Source: F1-120-MAGs238 sp964484185
GTDB taxonomy: Bacteria > Planctomycetota > Phycisphaerae > Phycisphaerales > UBA1924
DNA: 64,000 nt
Direction of reading: 5' to 3'
NCBI GenBank assembly: GCA_964484185.1
Contig: CAZAEQ010000016.1
Location: 24,144-88,143 of the forward strand
The notes beneath the pieces were generated by a model. That model had not been told where the DNA came from, did no database searches, and worked only from the letters and a program-made list of their open reading frames with translations. Positions 16,081 to 23,960 of this stretch are shown piece by piece. Both the position numbers and the translations under genes were made by a program. The stretch's first letter is position 1. Every line of letters starts with the position of its first letter.

Positions 16081-16597
16081 CAACGGCGATGGCCAGATCG
16101 CGGCCAGTTTCACAATCAATGGGACGATCGCACCAGGCAATAGGTTCGGCCAACTCCAGAGGCCCGGAAACATCATTATGAACCCTTCGGCCGTTCTGGA
16201 CATTGAAATTGGGGGGGCTGCTGCAAGTCAGCGAGACTCTTTTGTTGGCACTGGTGCGCTTCGCTTACGTGGCACACTGCGAGTGCGATTCTCCAGTCCC
16301 CCATACAGAATGCCGCCCTGCTCTTCCTATACGCCAGTCTCTGGGGGCCAGATCACGGGTCGCTTCACAACTCTCGACGTCCCTCGCGGTATGCAAGTGA
16401 CCTATTTCCCCGATCGTGTTACCCTTTTCTACAATCCCGCCGACTTCAACTCAGATGCTGTCGTGGATTTCTTTGATTATCTCGACTTTGTGCAAGCTTT
16501 TTCCATCGAAAGCCCGGATGCCGACTATGACGGCGATGGCATCGTTGATTTCTTTGACTATCTCGCGTTCGTCCAAGACTTCGCATCACCCTGCTAA
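15774..16597 (+). CDS. Secreted repeat surface protein, C-terminal part with dockerin-like end
   Basis: Same frame as the piece upstream of the gap and surely the same gene. It starts inside the repeat (SNGGYVGTAGNGAMQEV), finishes the last repeat, then has a beta-rich region (TINGTIAPGN, PSAVLDIEIGG) of the kind seen at the end of autotransporter-like planctomycete proteins. The last 55 residues contain two calcium-loop repeats, DFNSDAVVDFFDYLDFVQAF and DYDGDGIVDFFDYLAFVQDF, resembling a dockerin type I pair and possibly an anchor to a surface partner. The combined product would be about 835 residues. Confidence 0.82.
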
Positions 16598-16636
16598 TGT
16601 GAATCGCAAGACATAGTTGGAACTTCTATCAGATCC

Positions 16637-16684
16637 TCCTGCGTGCTCCAGTCTCAAGTGACTGTAACACGCAGGACTTTTTTT
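16637..16684 (+). terminator. Rho-independent terminator after repeat protein
   Basis: 9-bp stem TCCTGCGTG (16637-16645)/CACGCAGGA (16668-16676), inner stem CAGTC/GACTG, then seven T residues. Confidence 0.9.
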
Positions 16685-16992
16685 GGCCTCAGCCATCAAT
16701 CGCAAAAAGGAGCCGAGCACGATCTCCGCCTTCCAGGCTTCCTTCGTGCTCGTGCATGATTGGTTATTTAAGAGGCACTAGGCATTGGCACTAGGCACTA
16801 GCGCCGGTGTGGGGTGAGGCAGAGGGGATTGGGAGCGGAGGTGTATGGCGTGGAGTCTGCCGCCCCGACTGGGGCTGGGAAGGAAATCCGCACTTCCGGG
16901 GGTTGCGCTCGAAGACTCGCTCAGCCCCGGCTACAGCCTGTCGGCCCGCTTTGAGGCCGTTGAGGCGGGGAGTGGAGGAAGAGGCTGAAGGG
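16685..16992. other. Gene-free stretch with inverted repeats
   Basis: No gene seen. It contains an 8-bp inverted repeat GAGCACGA/TCGTGCTC (16715-16722 with 16744-16751), three copies of a CACTAG-type motif (GGCACTAG at 16774 and 16788 and a shorter one after), and a GC-rich inverted repeat CCGGGG/CCCCGG at 16896-16930 that reads like a dispersed planctomycete intergenic element. Confidence 0.5.
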
Positions 16993-17110
<118 letters not shown>

Positions 17111-17150
17111 ATCTGAAGGCAGGGAGCAGGGAGATGAGACTGAGTGGGCA

Positions 17151-18236
17151 TTACTTTGTGGGGGCGGGCGTTGGACGAGCAGTATCAATCGGCGCAGCCT
17201 CGATATACACATCCATCTGCTGCCCGACAAACACATTGAGCGAAGTTGACTTGAAGCTGTAAATCGCTTGCAGCACGCGGGTGTCTACTCGTTCAGTTGC
17301 ATCACCAGTGAGCGAGCGTTTGGGGATGACTAGGGGTTCGAAGCGGATGAAGGTGATGGGGGTGTTGAGGTCTTTGTTGCCGCGGACGAAGGCGGTTCCG
17401 GGTGCGTTGGGGCGGACGCGCCAGGCGTCGTGTTCATCGATGTCGACGCGGATGTGGAGTGTGTCGGTGGCGCCGAGGATGAGGAGCGGGTTGGTGGTCT
17501 GGCCAGTGGCGGCGAATTCGCCGGGGATTGCGTTGACTTGCAGGACCTGGCCATCGAAGGGAGCAGTGATCGAGCGGCGGTCGATTTCGATGCGAGTGGA
17601 GGAAAGCAGAGCTTTGGCAGATGCGAGCTGAGCGGTTGCGACTGCGAGATCGGCGGACCATGCGCCGGCCTTGGTGAGGGCGAGTTGAGATTTGGCCTGG
17701 GCGAGGCGGGCTTGGGCGGCGGTGACAGCAAAGCGGCGGCGGGTTAATTCTTCTTTTCCGGCGGCGAGACCTTCAGCAACTTTCTCGATCATCGCGAGTT
17801 GTTCCTGGGCATCTTCGAGCTGGGTGGATGCTTCGGTGACTCTTGCTTCCAGCGGCGGAAGTTCTTCAGCGCGGGGGAAACTCTTCCAGCGGTCGATCTG
17901 AGATTGGGCGGTGGCGACATTAGATTCGCGGACAGCGAGTTCGGCCTGGAGTTCGCGGGTGTCGAGGGCGAAAAGGAGATCGCCTTGTTTCACGCGATCG
18001 CCGACTTTGACGGGGACATTGACGATGACGCCGGAGACGGGGGTTGAAATGTTGGTGTTGCGTGAACTGGCTTCAATGAGGCCTGCGCCGGCGACGAATG
18101 ATGTGTAGGGGGGAGTTGCGGATTCGATGATTGGCGGCGGGACGCTGGCGGGTTTTGAGGACCTGATGACGGTGACTACGGCGAAGATGATGCCGCCGAT
18201 TGCGAGGATTGGGAGGATGAGGATGGGGCGGAACAT
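17151..18236 (-). CDS. HlyD/MacA-type periplasmic adaptor (membrane fusion protein)
   Basis: Links an inner-membrane ABC pump to the outer envelope. The ATG at 18236 is chosen: GGAG lies 7 nt upstream and the product opens with a membrane anchor (MFRPILILPILAIGGIIFA). Then come the lipoyl half-motif (STPVSGVIVNVPVKVGDRVK, GDLLFALD), a long coiled-coil (ESNVATAQSQIDRW to SAKALLSST), the second lipoyl half (ITAPFDGQVLQVNAIPGEFA) and a beta-barrel part. 361 residues. Third gene of the exporter set, 25 nt after the ATPase; the trio resembles DevB of DevBCA or MacA of MacAB. Substrate unknown. Confidence 0.88.
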   Translation of the reverse strand: MFRPILILPILAIGGIIFAVVTVIRSSKPASVPPPIIESATPPYTSFVAGAGLIEASSRNTNISTPVSGVIVNVPVKVGDRVKQGDLLFALDTRELQAELAVRESNVATAQSQIDRWKSFPRAEELPPLEARVTEASTQLEDAQEQLAMIEKVAEGLAAGKEELTRRRFAVTAAQARLAQAKSQLALTKAGAWSADLAVATAQLASAKALLSSTRIEIDRRSITAPFDGQVLQVNAIPGEFAATGQTTNPLLILGATDTLHIRVDIDEHDAWRVRPNAPGTAFVRGNKDLNTPITFIRFEPLVIPKRSLTGDATERVDTRVLQAIYSFKSTSLNVFVGQQMDVYIEAAPIDTARPTPAPTK

Positions 18237-18261
18237 GTGAGACTCCAGGCGAGGCGGAAAC

Positions 18262-19023
18262 TCAGTCGTGGGAAAGTTGGTGCGGATCGGTGACGATTTG
18301 TTCAACGTGACCATCGTTGAGGCGGGCGATGCGGTCGGCGTGTTTGAAAATGCGCGAGTCGTGGGTGACGACGATGAGCGAGCGGCCTTCTTCGAGGGCG
18401 ACCTGGCGAAGCATGGTCATGATCTTGTCGCCGGTCTGGGCATCGAGCGCGGATGTTGGTTCATCGCAGACGATGAGGCGAGGGTGGTGGACCAGGGCGC
18501 GGGAGATGGCGACGCGCTGCTGCTGGCCGCCGGAGAGACGTTGTGGAAAATCGTTGACCCGATTGCCTAAGCCAACTCGGTCGAGCATGGCTTTGGCGGC
18601 GACCATGGCAGCATGGCGCGGCTTGTTCTGAATGAGAAGCGGGACGGCGACGTTTTCGGCGAGCGTGAGTGTGGGGATGAGGTTGAATGCCTGGAAGACG
18701 AAACCGATATTGAGGGCGCGGAAGTTGGCGCGCTGCGAAGGATTGAGGTCTTTGTAGTCGATACCAAAGACGGTGCATTCACCTTCATCGCGTTCGAGCA
18801 CGCCGGCGATGACGGAGATGAGCGTGGTCTTGCCGCAGCCAGAGGGGCCGACGAGCATGAGGAGTTCGCCAGCTTTCACATCGATATCGATGTGGCGCAG
18901 AGCTTGCACAGCGTTTTCGCCCTTGCCGTAGGTTTTGGTAATGCCGCGGCAATGCACTGCGATCTGGTCGCGTGCGCCGGGTGGGCCGGGTGTGGGCTGA
19001 GGTTGTGTGGCGATCGAAGACAC
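18262..19023 (-). CDS. ABC transporter ATP-binding protein (MacB/LolD/DevA type)
   Basis: 253 residues. Walker A GPSGCGKTT, Q-loop region FVFQAFNLIPTLT, signature LSGGQQQRVAISRAL, Walker B LIVCDEPTSALD and the switch His in VVTHD are all intact. The first 25 residues are a Pro/Gln-rich extension. It lies 3 nt after the permease stop and 25 nt before the adaptor gene, so it energises this FtsX-type permease. Confidence 0.94.
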   Translation of the reverse strand: MSSIATQPQPTPGPPGARDQIAVHCRGITKTYGKGENAVQALRHIDIDVKAGELLMLVGPSGCGKTTLISVIAGVLERDEGECTVFGIDYKDLNPSQRANFRALNIGFVFQAFNLIPTLTLAENVAVPLLIQNKPRHAAMVAAKAMLDRVGLGNRVNDFPQRLSGGQQQRVAISRALVHHPRLIVCDEPTSALDAQTGDKIMTMLRQVALEEGRSLIVVTHDSRIFKHADRIARLNDGHVEQIVTDPHQLSHD

Positions 19024-19026
19024 GAA

Positions 19027-20196
19027 TTATCCTTTGAAGACCGCCGCGGGTTCGAGGGAAATGACGCGGCGGAGACTGAGGACTGCGGCGAGCATGCAGA
19101 TGACGAGTACGGCGGCGCCGGAGACCATGAGCAATTGCCAGATGAGGTTGAATGCAAGGGCGGTGCTGGCGACAGCGTTACCGAACGCGGTTGCAAGACC
19201 TGCGCCCAGGCCAAAGCCGATGATGGCGACGGTGATGGCTTGGAGCAGGACCATTCGCGCGAGCGTGCCATCGGTCGTGCCCATAGCTTTGAGCGTGCCC
19301 AGGAATCGCATGTTGTCGAGCGTGAAGCTGTAGAACATGAAGCCGGTGATGATGGTTCCGATCAGGAAGCCCAGGCCGACGGCGATGCCGAAGTTGATGG
19401 GGATGCCGGTGTATTTGAGGAAGTACTCGACGCTCATCCAGCGGAACTGGGCGGAGGTGTAGGCGGCGAGACCGGTTTGCTGGGTGATGCGCTCGCAGAG
19501 AGCTTGATGGTCCTGGCCGGGCTGGGGCTTGACGAGGACGAAGCTGAGGAGTTTGCGTTCACGCGGGGCGAAGGTGGTGGCGCGGGAATAGGTGGTGAAG
19601 ATGAACGGCTGATTCTGAAAGGCTCTTGTCACATCGCAGATGCCGACGACGATGGCGCGGCGGTCGTTGAGTTCAAGCGTGTCGCCGACTTTCACGGGCG
19701 TGGGGGGTGTGCCCTCAGGAGAGCCCGGCGGCGGCGGCTTGGCGAGCCGATCGTTGGCGCCGACTTTATCGATGATGACGCCGTCAGCGCGGCGGAGGTC
19801 GGTGACTGAGCCCTCGACCAGGACGGGGGGGGCGACGGGGGGCGGGGAGTGGTGGACGCCGATGGCGAGGCAATGCTGGAAGGAGCCGTTGTGGAGGCGG
19901 GCGCGGAGGAGCGATTGGTAGAGCGGGGCGGCGGAGGCGACGCCTTCGATTGAGCGGACGCGATAGAGCTCGGTGTTGTTGAGGGGCTTGGTGTCGTCTA
20001 CGAACTGGACCTTGGGATCCATGACCCAGATTTCGGCCTGGGGCATGTCGGAGATGACGGAGAAACTGCGGGTCATGATGCCGCAGAAGATGGCGCCTTG
20101 CTGGGTGATGACGAGGGCGGCGAGCGTGACGCCCATGAGAATGCCAAAGAGCTTGGCGGGGTCACCAAAGAGCATTTTGAGGGCGATTCGATACAC
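19027..20196 (-). CDS. FtsX-like ABC permease (DevC/MacB-type)
   Basis: 389 residues. There is one N-terminal membrane helix (LFGILMGVTLAALVITQQGA), a periplasmic domain of about 220 residues with a Pro-rich insertion (KPPPPGSPEGTPPTPV), and three C-terminal helices (FGIAVGLGFLIGTIITGFMF, VLLQAITVAIIGFGLGAGLA, LMVSGAAVLVICMLAAVLSL). This is the four-helix layout of DevC/MacB pumps. GTG start at 20196 without a clear Shine-Dalgarno, 21 nt after the GNAT gene, probably co-transcribed. Confidence 0.88.
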   Translation of the reverse strand: MYRIALKMLFGDPAKLFGILMGVTLAALVITQQGAIFCGIMTRSFSVISDMPQAEIWVMDPKVQFVDDTKPLNNTELYRVRSIEGVASAAPLYQSLLRARLHNGSFQHCLAIGVHHSPPPVAPPVLVEGSVTDLRRADGVIIDKVGANDRLAKPPPPGSPEGTPPTPVKVGDTLELNDRRAIVVGICDVTRAFQNQPFIFTTYSRATTFAPRERKLLSFVLVKPQPGQDHQALCERITQQTGLAAYTSAQFRWMSVEYFLKYTGIPINFGIAVGLGFLIGTIITGFMFYSFTLDNMRFLGTLKAMGTTDGTLARMVLLQAITVAIIGFGLGAGLATAFGNAVASTALAFNLIWQLLMVSGAAVLVICMLAAVLSLRRVISLEPAAVFKG

Positions 20197-20217
20197 GGGT
20201 GGAGAGAGTAGGGTGGA

Positions 20218-20775
20218 TCAGTGAGGTTTGACCCAGAGGTACATTTCGATCTGGTCGTGGTAGGTGCCATCGGTGTGTTTGCAGCCGCCGGGGAGCAGGC
20301 CGTATTGAATGAAGCCGAGGCGTTTGTAAAGATCGACAGCGCGGGTGTTGGATTGGTAGACGGCGAGTTTGATCATTTCGAGGACGGGGTTGGCGCGGGC
20401 CCAGTCGATGGAGGCCTGCATGAGTGCGGTGCCGACGCCCTTGCCGCGGGCGCTGGAGTGGACGCCGATTCCGAGTGTGCCCATGTGGCGTTCTTTTTGT
20501 TTGGCGCCGCCCATGAGCATGAGGGAAGCGACGGGGGTGTTGTTGAGGGAGGCGAGGAGGAAGATTGAGTTGTCTTTGGTGATGGTGGAGTTGAGGAGTT
20601 CGATTTCCTGGTCGACGGTGAGGGTGAATTCGGCGAGGGTGGTGAGTGTGTGGGGTGAGGTGATGAAGACTTCGCGAGCGAGGTCGAGGAGGGGCGCGGC
20701 GTCGGCGGCTGTGGCGGAACGGATGGCGAGAGTTTGACCGTTGCAGGGAATGTGGAGTGGAGAAAGCGTGCCCAT
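20218..20775 (-). CDS. GNAT family N-acetyltransferase
   Basis: 185 residues. The acetyl-CoA pyrophosphate loop (SARGKGVGTALM) and the following helix (NTRAVDLYKRLGFIQYG) mark a RimI/GNAT fold; acceptor unknown. Apparent first gene of the GNAT-permease-ATPase-adaptor unit. No Shine-Dalgarno precedes the ATG, but TACCCT ends exactly 6 nt upstream, so it may be translated from a leaderless mRNA. Confidence 0.88.
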   Translation of the reverse strand: MGTLSPLHIPCNGQTLAIRSATAADAAPLLDLAREVFITSPHTLTTLAEFTLTVDQEIELLNSTITKDNSIFLLASLNNTPVASLMLMGGAKQKERHMGTLGIGVHSSARGKGVGTALMQASIDWARANPVLEMIKLAVYQSNTRAVDLYKRLGFIQYGLLPGGCKHTDGTYHDQIEMYLWVKPH

Positions 20776-20781
20776 GACGAA

Positions 20782-20787
20782 AGGGTA
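20782..20787 (-). promoter_or_regulatory. Candidate leaderless -10 box of GNAT operon
   Basis: TACCCT on the minus strand, 6 nt before the ATG at 20775. Confidence 0.5.
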
Positions 20788-20790
20788 GAA

Positions 20791-21825
20791 CTAGAGGAAG
20801 TCGGAAGGGGAGGCGGGCAGGCGGGTTTGAAGGCTCTTGCGTTCAGCGCAGAGGATTGCGACGACGTTGGCGGCATCGGCGAGCGTGGCGCGAAGTGGTT
20901 CTGTCCCTGCTACGGCGGCGAGGAAGTGGCGAATTTCCATTTCGTAGCCGCTGGGAGTGGGGAGCGTAATGGGTTCGGAACGGTCGGCGTGATGGATGGT
21001 GACGGTGGGAGTTTTGGCGAGGTCGAACTCGATGGATGCGTGTTCGAAGTTGACGAGGTATTGCATGCGGAAGCCGGCAGATGGGGCGAGGGACCACGCG
21101 CCCTGGGCGGTGATGTGTGGCGGGCCGTTGTCGAAGAGGTAGGAGGTGGTGATGTGATTGGTGGAACCAGCGGAATAGACGCTGCGCGGGATGCCCAGGC
21201 ACCAGTAGATAAAGTCTGCATCGTGGATGTGAAGGTCGAAGAGTGCGCCGCCGGAGCGGGATTCATCTTTGTAGAACGAGTTGGCCCAGCCGGGGCCGGA
21301 GCCGAGGCGCGTGAAGGATGCGGATTTGAGCGGACCGAAGGTTTTGTTGATGAGGTGGTCGCGAAGGAAATCCCAACCGGGCCAGAAGCGCATGCACATG
21401 GCGGGCATGCAGAGGCGGTTGGCGCGGATCGCGGCGGATTCGACTTTTCGAACATCGGCGACGGTGAGGGCAACGGGCTTTTCGAGGAGGACATGTTTGC
21501 CAGCGGCGAGGGCTTTGAGGGCGATTTCGACGTGTGAATCGGTGTAGGTGCAGATGGAGACGACATCGATGGATGGGTCGGCGAAGAGGTCTTCGGCGGC
21601 GGCGTATCCGCGGACGAGCTTGGGATCGAAGACGCGATCGGAGCCGGCAGGTGCCATGTTGCCCGTTGGTGGAGCCTGGCCATTGAGACGCTCGGGATTT
21701 GGGTCAGAGACTGCGAGAAGTTTGCAGGAGGAACCGGCTTCGGTTGCGGCAAGGTAGGCGCGGATGTGGGTGAAGCCCATGAAGCCCAGGCCGACGACTC
21801 CGACCCCCAGTGTTTTGTTTGACAT
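20791..21825 (-). CDS. Gfo/Idh/MocA family oxidoreductase
   Basis: NAD(P)-dependent sugar or inositol dehydrogenase family. The ATG at 21825, with AGAGGA 9 nt upstream, gives a 344-residue product beginning MSNKTLGVGVVGLGFMG, the Rossmann dinucleotide motif. EKPVALTV carries the family Lys, and a C-terminal alpha/beta domain contains FDLHIHDADFIYWCLG, where the His-Asp pair matches the catalytic region. Substrate unknown; the neighbouring NagB fusion hints at amino sugars. The 3' end is 15 nt before the GNAT gene start, and the GNAT -10 box lies in that gap. Confidence 0.9.
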   Translation of the reverse strand: MSNKTLGVGVVGLGFMGFTHIRAYLAATEAGSSCKLLAVSDPNPERLNGQAPPTGNMAPAGSDRVFDPKLVRGYAAAEDLFADPSIDVVSICTYTDSHVEIALKALAAGKHVLLEKPVALTVADVRKVESAAIRANRLCMPAMCMRFWPGWDFLRDHLINKTFGPLKSASFTRLGSGPGWANSFYKDESRSGGALFDLHIHDADFIYWCLGIPRSVYSAGSTNHITTSYLFDNGPPHITAQGAWSLAPSAGFRMQYLVNFEHASIEFDLAKTPTVTIHHADRSEPITLPTPSGYEMEIRHFLAAVAGTEPLRATLADAANVVAILCAERKSLQTRLPASPSDFL

Positions 21826-21923
21826 ATTGCGGGTTCCTCTGACAGAGTTGTAGGGTATCTCACTACAGTTGGTCGAAAGTAGTGCTGAACTTTGAGAGAC
21901 CTTCAACGGCTGGGAACAGTTGC

Positions 21924-23918
21924 ATGAACACGACACATAGCGGCAAGGTGGCAGCGGGGGCGCGAGTTGGGCAGTCGGTTGTTGGAGCATCGCATGCGCC
22001 GGAGAAGATGCCGGTGGCGATTTATCCGACGAGCAGTGCCGCGAGCAAGGCGGTTGCGGCGGAGATTGCCAGTTTGATTCGAGAGCGGGCCTCGCAGGGG
22101 AAGATGGCGGTGCTGGGGCTGGCGACGGGATCTACGCCGCAGGGCGTGTATGAAGAGCTGGTGCGGCTGCATAAGGAAGAGGGACTGAGCTTTCGGAATG
22201 TGACGACGTTTAATCTTGATGAATACTGGCCGATGTCGTCGCAGGAGCTTCAGAGTTACAAGCGGTTCATGCGTGAGTACTTGTTTGATCACATTGATAT
22301 TGATATTCGCAATACGAATCTGCCTGATGGCGAGTGCGCTGCGGACAAGGTCCAGCAGATGTGTGAGGACTACGAGCGGAAGATTCAGATTTCCGGTGGG
22401 ATTGATATTCAGATTCTCGGTGTTGGGCGAACCGGGCATATCGGATTCAATGAGCCGGGGTCGCCGATTGACAGCCGGACGCGGCGGATCACGCTTGATC
22501 GCGTGACGCGGATGGATGCGGCGAGTGATTTCTTTGGCGAGAGAAACGTGCCGCGGCAGGCGGTGACTATGGGTGTCGGGACGATTCTGGATGCCAAGCG
22601 GGTGTTGATGTTGGCATTTGGCGAGCACAAGGCGGGGATTGTGAAGCGGGCGGTGGAGGGAGAGGTTACGACCTCGATTGCGGCGAGTTATTTGCAGCGG
22701 CACGCGAATGCGACGGTGTTGCTTGATCCGGCATCGAGCGCGGAGTTGACGCGGGTGAAGACGCCGTGGTTGCTTGGGGCGATGGCTGATTTTCAATTGG
22801 CCTGGGATGAAAAGACGACGCGGCGGGCGGTGATCTGGCTCGCCAAGACGCTTGACAAGGCGATTTTGAAGTTGACTGATGAGGATTACAACGAGCACGG
22901 ATTGCAGGAATTGCTCGCGGTTCGCGGCGGATCGCACGGCGGCGCATACGCGATCAATATCGAAGTGTTCAAGGCGTTGCAGAAAACGATAACCGGGTGG
23001 CCGGGCGGCAAGAAAGATTCGCCCGGAGAGGTGTTCCCCAAGCGAGTCGTCGTGTTTTCGCCGCATCCGGATGATGATGTCATTTCAATGGGTGGGACAT
23101 TTATTCGTTTGTGTGATCAGGGTCATGAGGTGCATGTCGCCTATCAGACCAGCGGCAACATTGCGGTGTGGGATGAGTCTGCGCTGCGGCATGTGGATTT
23201 CGTAACGGAGTTTGCACAGGCGTTCCCGCAGCTTGGGAAAGAGTTTGCGGATCGACTGGAGCAGAGCATTGAGGCGTTCATGGCGAGGAAGTTGCCAGGA
23301 CAGGTCGATACTCCGGAATTGCAGAGGATCAAAGGTTTGATTCGGCGGACAGAAGCGCGGGCGGCGGCGCGGTATTCGGGCGTCAAACCAGAAAATATTC
23401 ACTTCCTGGATCTGCCATTTTACGAGACGGGCCGCGTGAAGAAGAAGCCGGTAGGCGAGGCGGATATTGCGATCACGATGGAGTTGCTGGAACGCGTGAA
23501 ACCGCAGCAGATTTACGCCGCGGGTGATTTGTCGGATCCACATGGCACGCATCGTGTGTGTCTGCAGGCGATCAAGGCGGCGGTGTTGAAGCTGGCGAAT
23601 CGAGATTGGATGAAGGATTGCAAAGTGTGGCTGTATCGCGGCGCGTGGCAGGAGTGGGGGCCGGAGGATATTGAGATGGCTGTGCCCTTAGCGCCGGAAG
23701 AAGTGCGGCGGAAGCGGATGGCGATTTTCAAGCACGAGAGTCAGAAGGACCTTGCGCTGTTTCCAGGTCCAAATGATGCCCGGGAGTTCTGGGAACGGGC
23801 AGAAGACCGAAATAAGGCGACTGCAAAGGTGTACGACAAGCTCGGATTAGCCGAATATGAGGCAATCGAGGGATTTGTAGCGTGGGCTGCTCGTCCCGGT
23901 GCGGATAGCGTCGAATAA
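21924..23918 (+). CDS. nagB: Glucosamine-6-phosphate deaminase fused to PIG-L/LmbE deacetylase
   Basis: 664 residues. The N-terminal half is NagB: LGLATGSTPQGVYEEL, FNLDEYWPM, VGRTGHIGFNEPGS and the SRTRRITLDRVTR region, which converts glucosamine-6-P to fructose-6-P and ammonia. The second half from about residue 370 is a PIG-L zinc deacetylase: FSPHPDDDVISMGGTFIR supplies metal ligands, and DPHGTHRVCLQAIKAA the third His. Together it could deacetylate and then deaminate N-acetylglucosamine derivatives. Start uncertain: ATG 21924 is preferred, GTG 21882 is possible; neither has a good Shine-Dalgarno. Confidence 0.88.
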   Translation: MNTTHSGKVAAGARVGQSVVGASHAPEKMPVAIYPTSSAASKAVAAEIASLIRERASQGKMAVLGLATGSTPQGVYEELVRLHKEEGLSFRNVTTFNLDEYWPMSSQELQSYKRFMREYLFDHIDIDIRNTNLPDGECAADKVQQMCEDYERKIQISGGIDIQILGVGRTGHIGFNEPGSPIDSRTRRITLDRVTRMDAASDFFGERNVPRQAVTMGVGTILDAKRVLMLAFGEHKAGIVKRAVEGEVTTSIAASYLQRHANATVLLDPASSAELTRVKTPWLLGAMADFQLAWDEKTTRRAVIWLAKTLDKAILKLTDEDYNEHGLQELLAVRGGSHGGAYAINIEVFKALQKTITGWPGGKKDSPGEVFPKRVVVFSPHPDDDVISMGGTFIRLCDQGHEVHVAYQTSGNIAVWDESALRHVDFVTEFAQAFPQLGKEFADRLEQSIEAFMARKLPGQVDTPELQRIKGLIRRTEARAAARYSGVKPENIHFLDLPFYETGRVKKKPVGEADIAITMELLERVKPQQIYAAGDLSDPHGTHRVCLQAIKAAVLKLANRDWMKDCKVWLYRGAWQEWGPEDIEMAVPLAPEEVRRKRMAIFKHESQKDLALFPGPNDAREFWERAEDRNKATAKVYDKLGLAEYEAIEGFVAWAARPGADSVE

Positions 23919-23960
23919 TTCTGGTGAGGGCTATTTCGCGGATTACAACAAGGTGAACAC

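Noticed and set aside
17320..17345. tRNA T-loop-like GGGGTTCGAAGC
   Set aside because: Lies inside the HlyD gene and no cloverleaf can be formed around it.
18613..19809. 398-codon plus-strand frame opposite the ABC ATPase and permease
   Set aside because: Antisense shadow of two clear transporter genes; product is Asp/Glu/Gly-rich without motifs.
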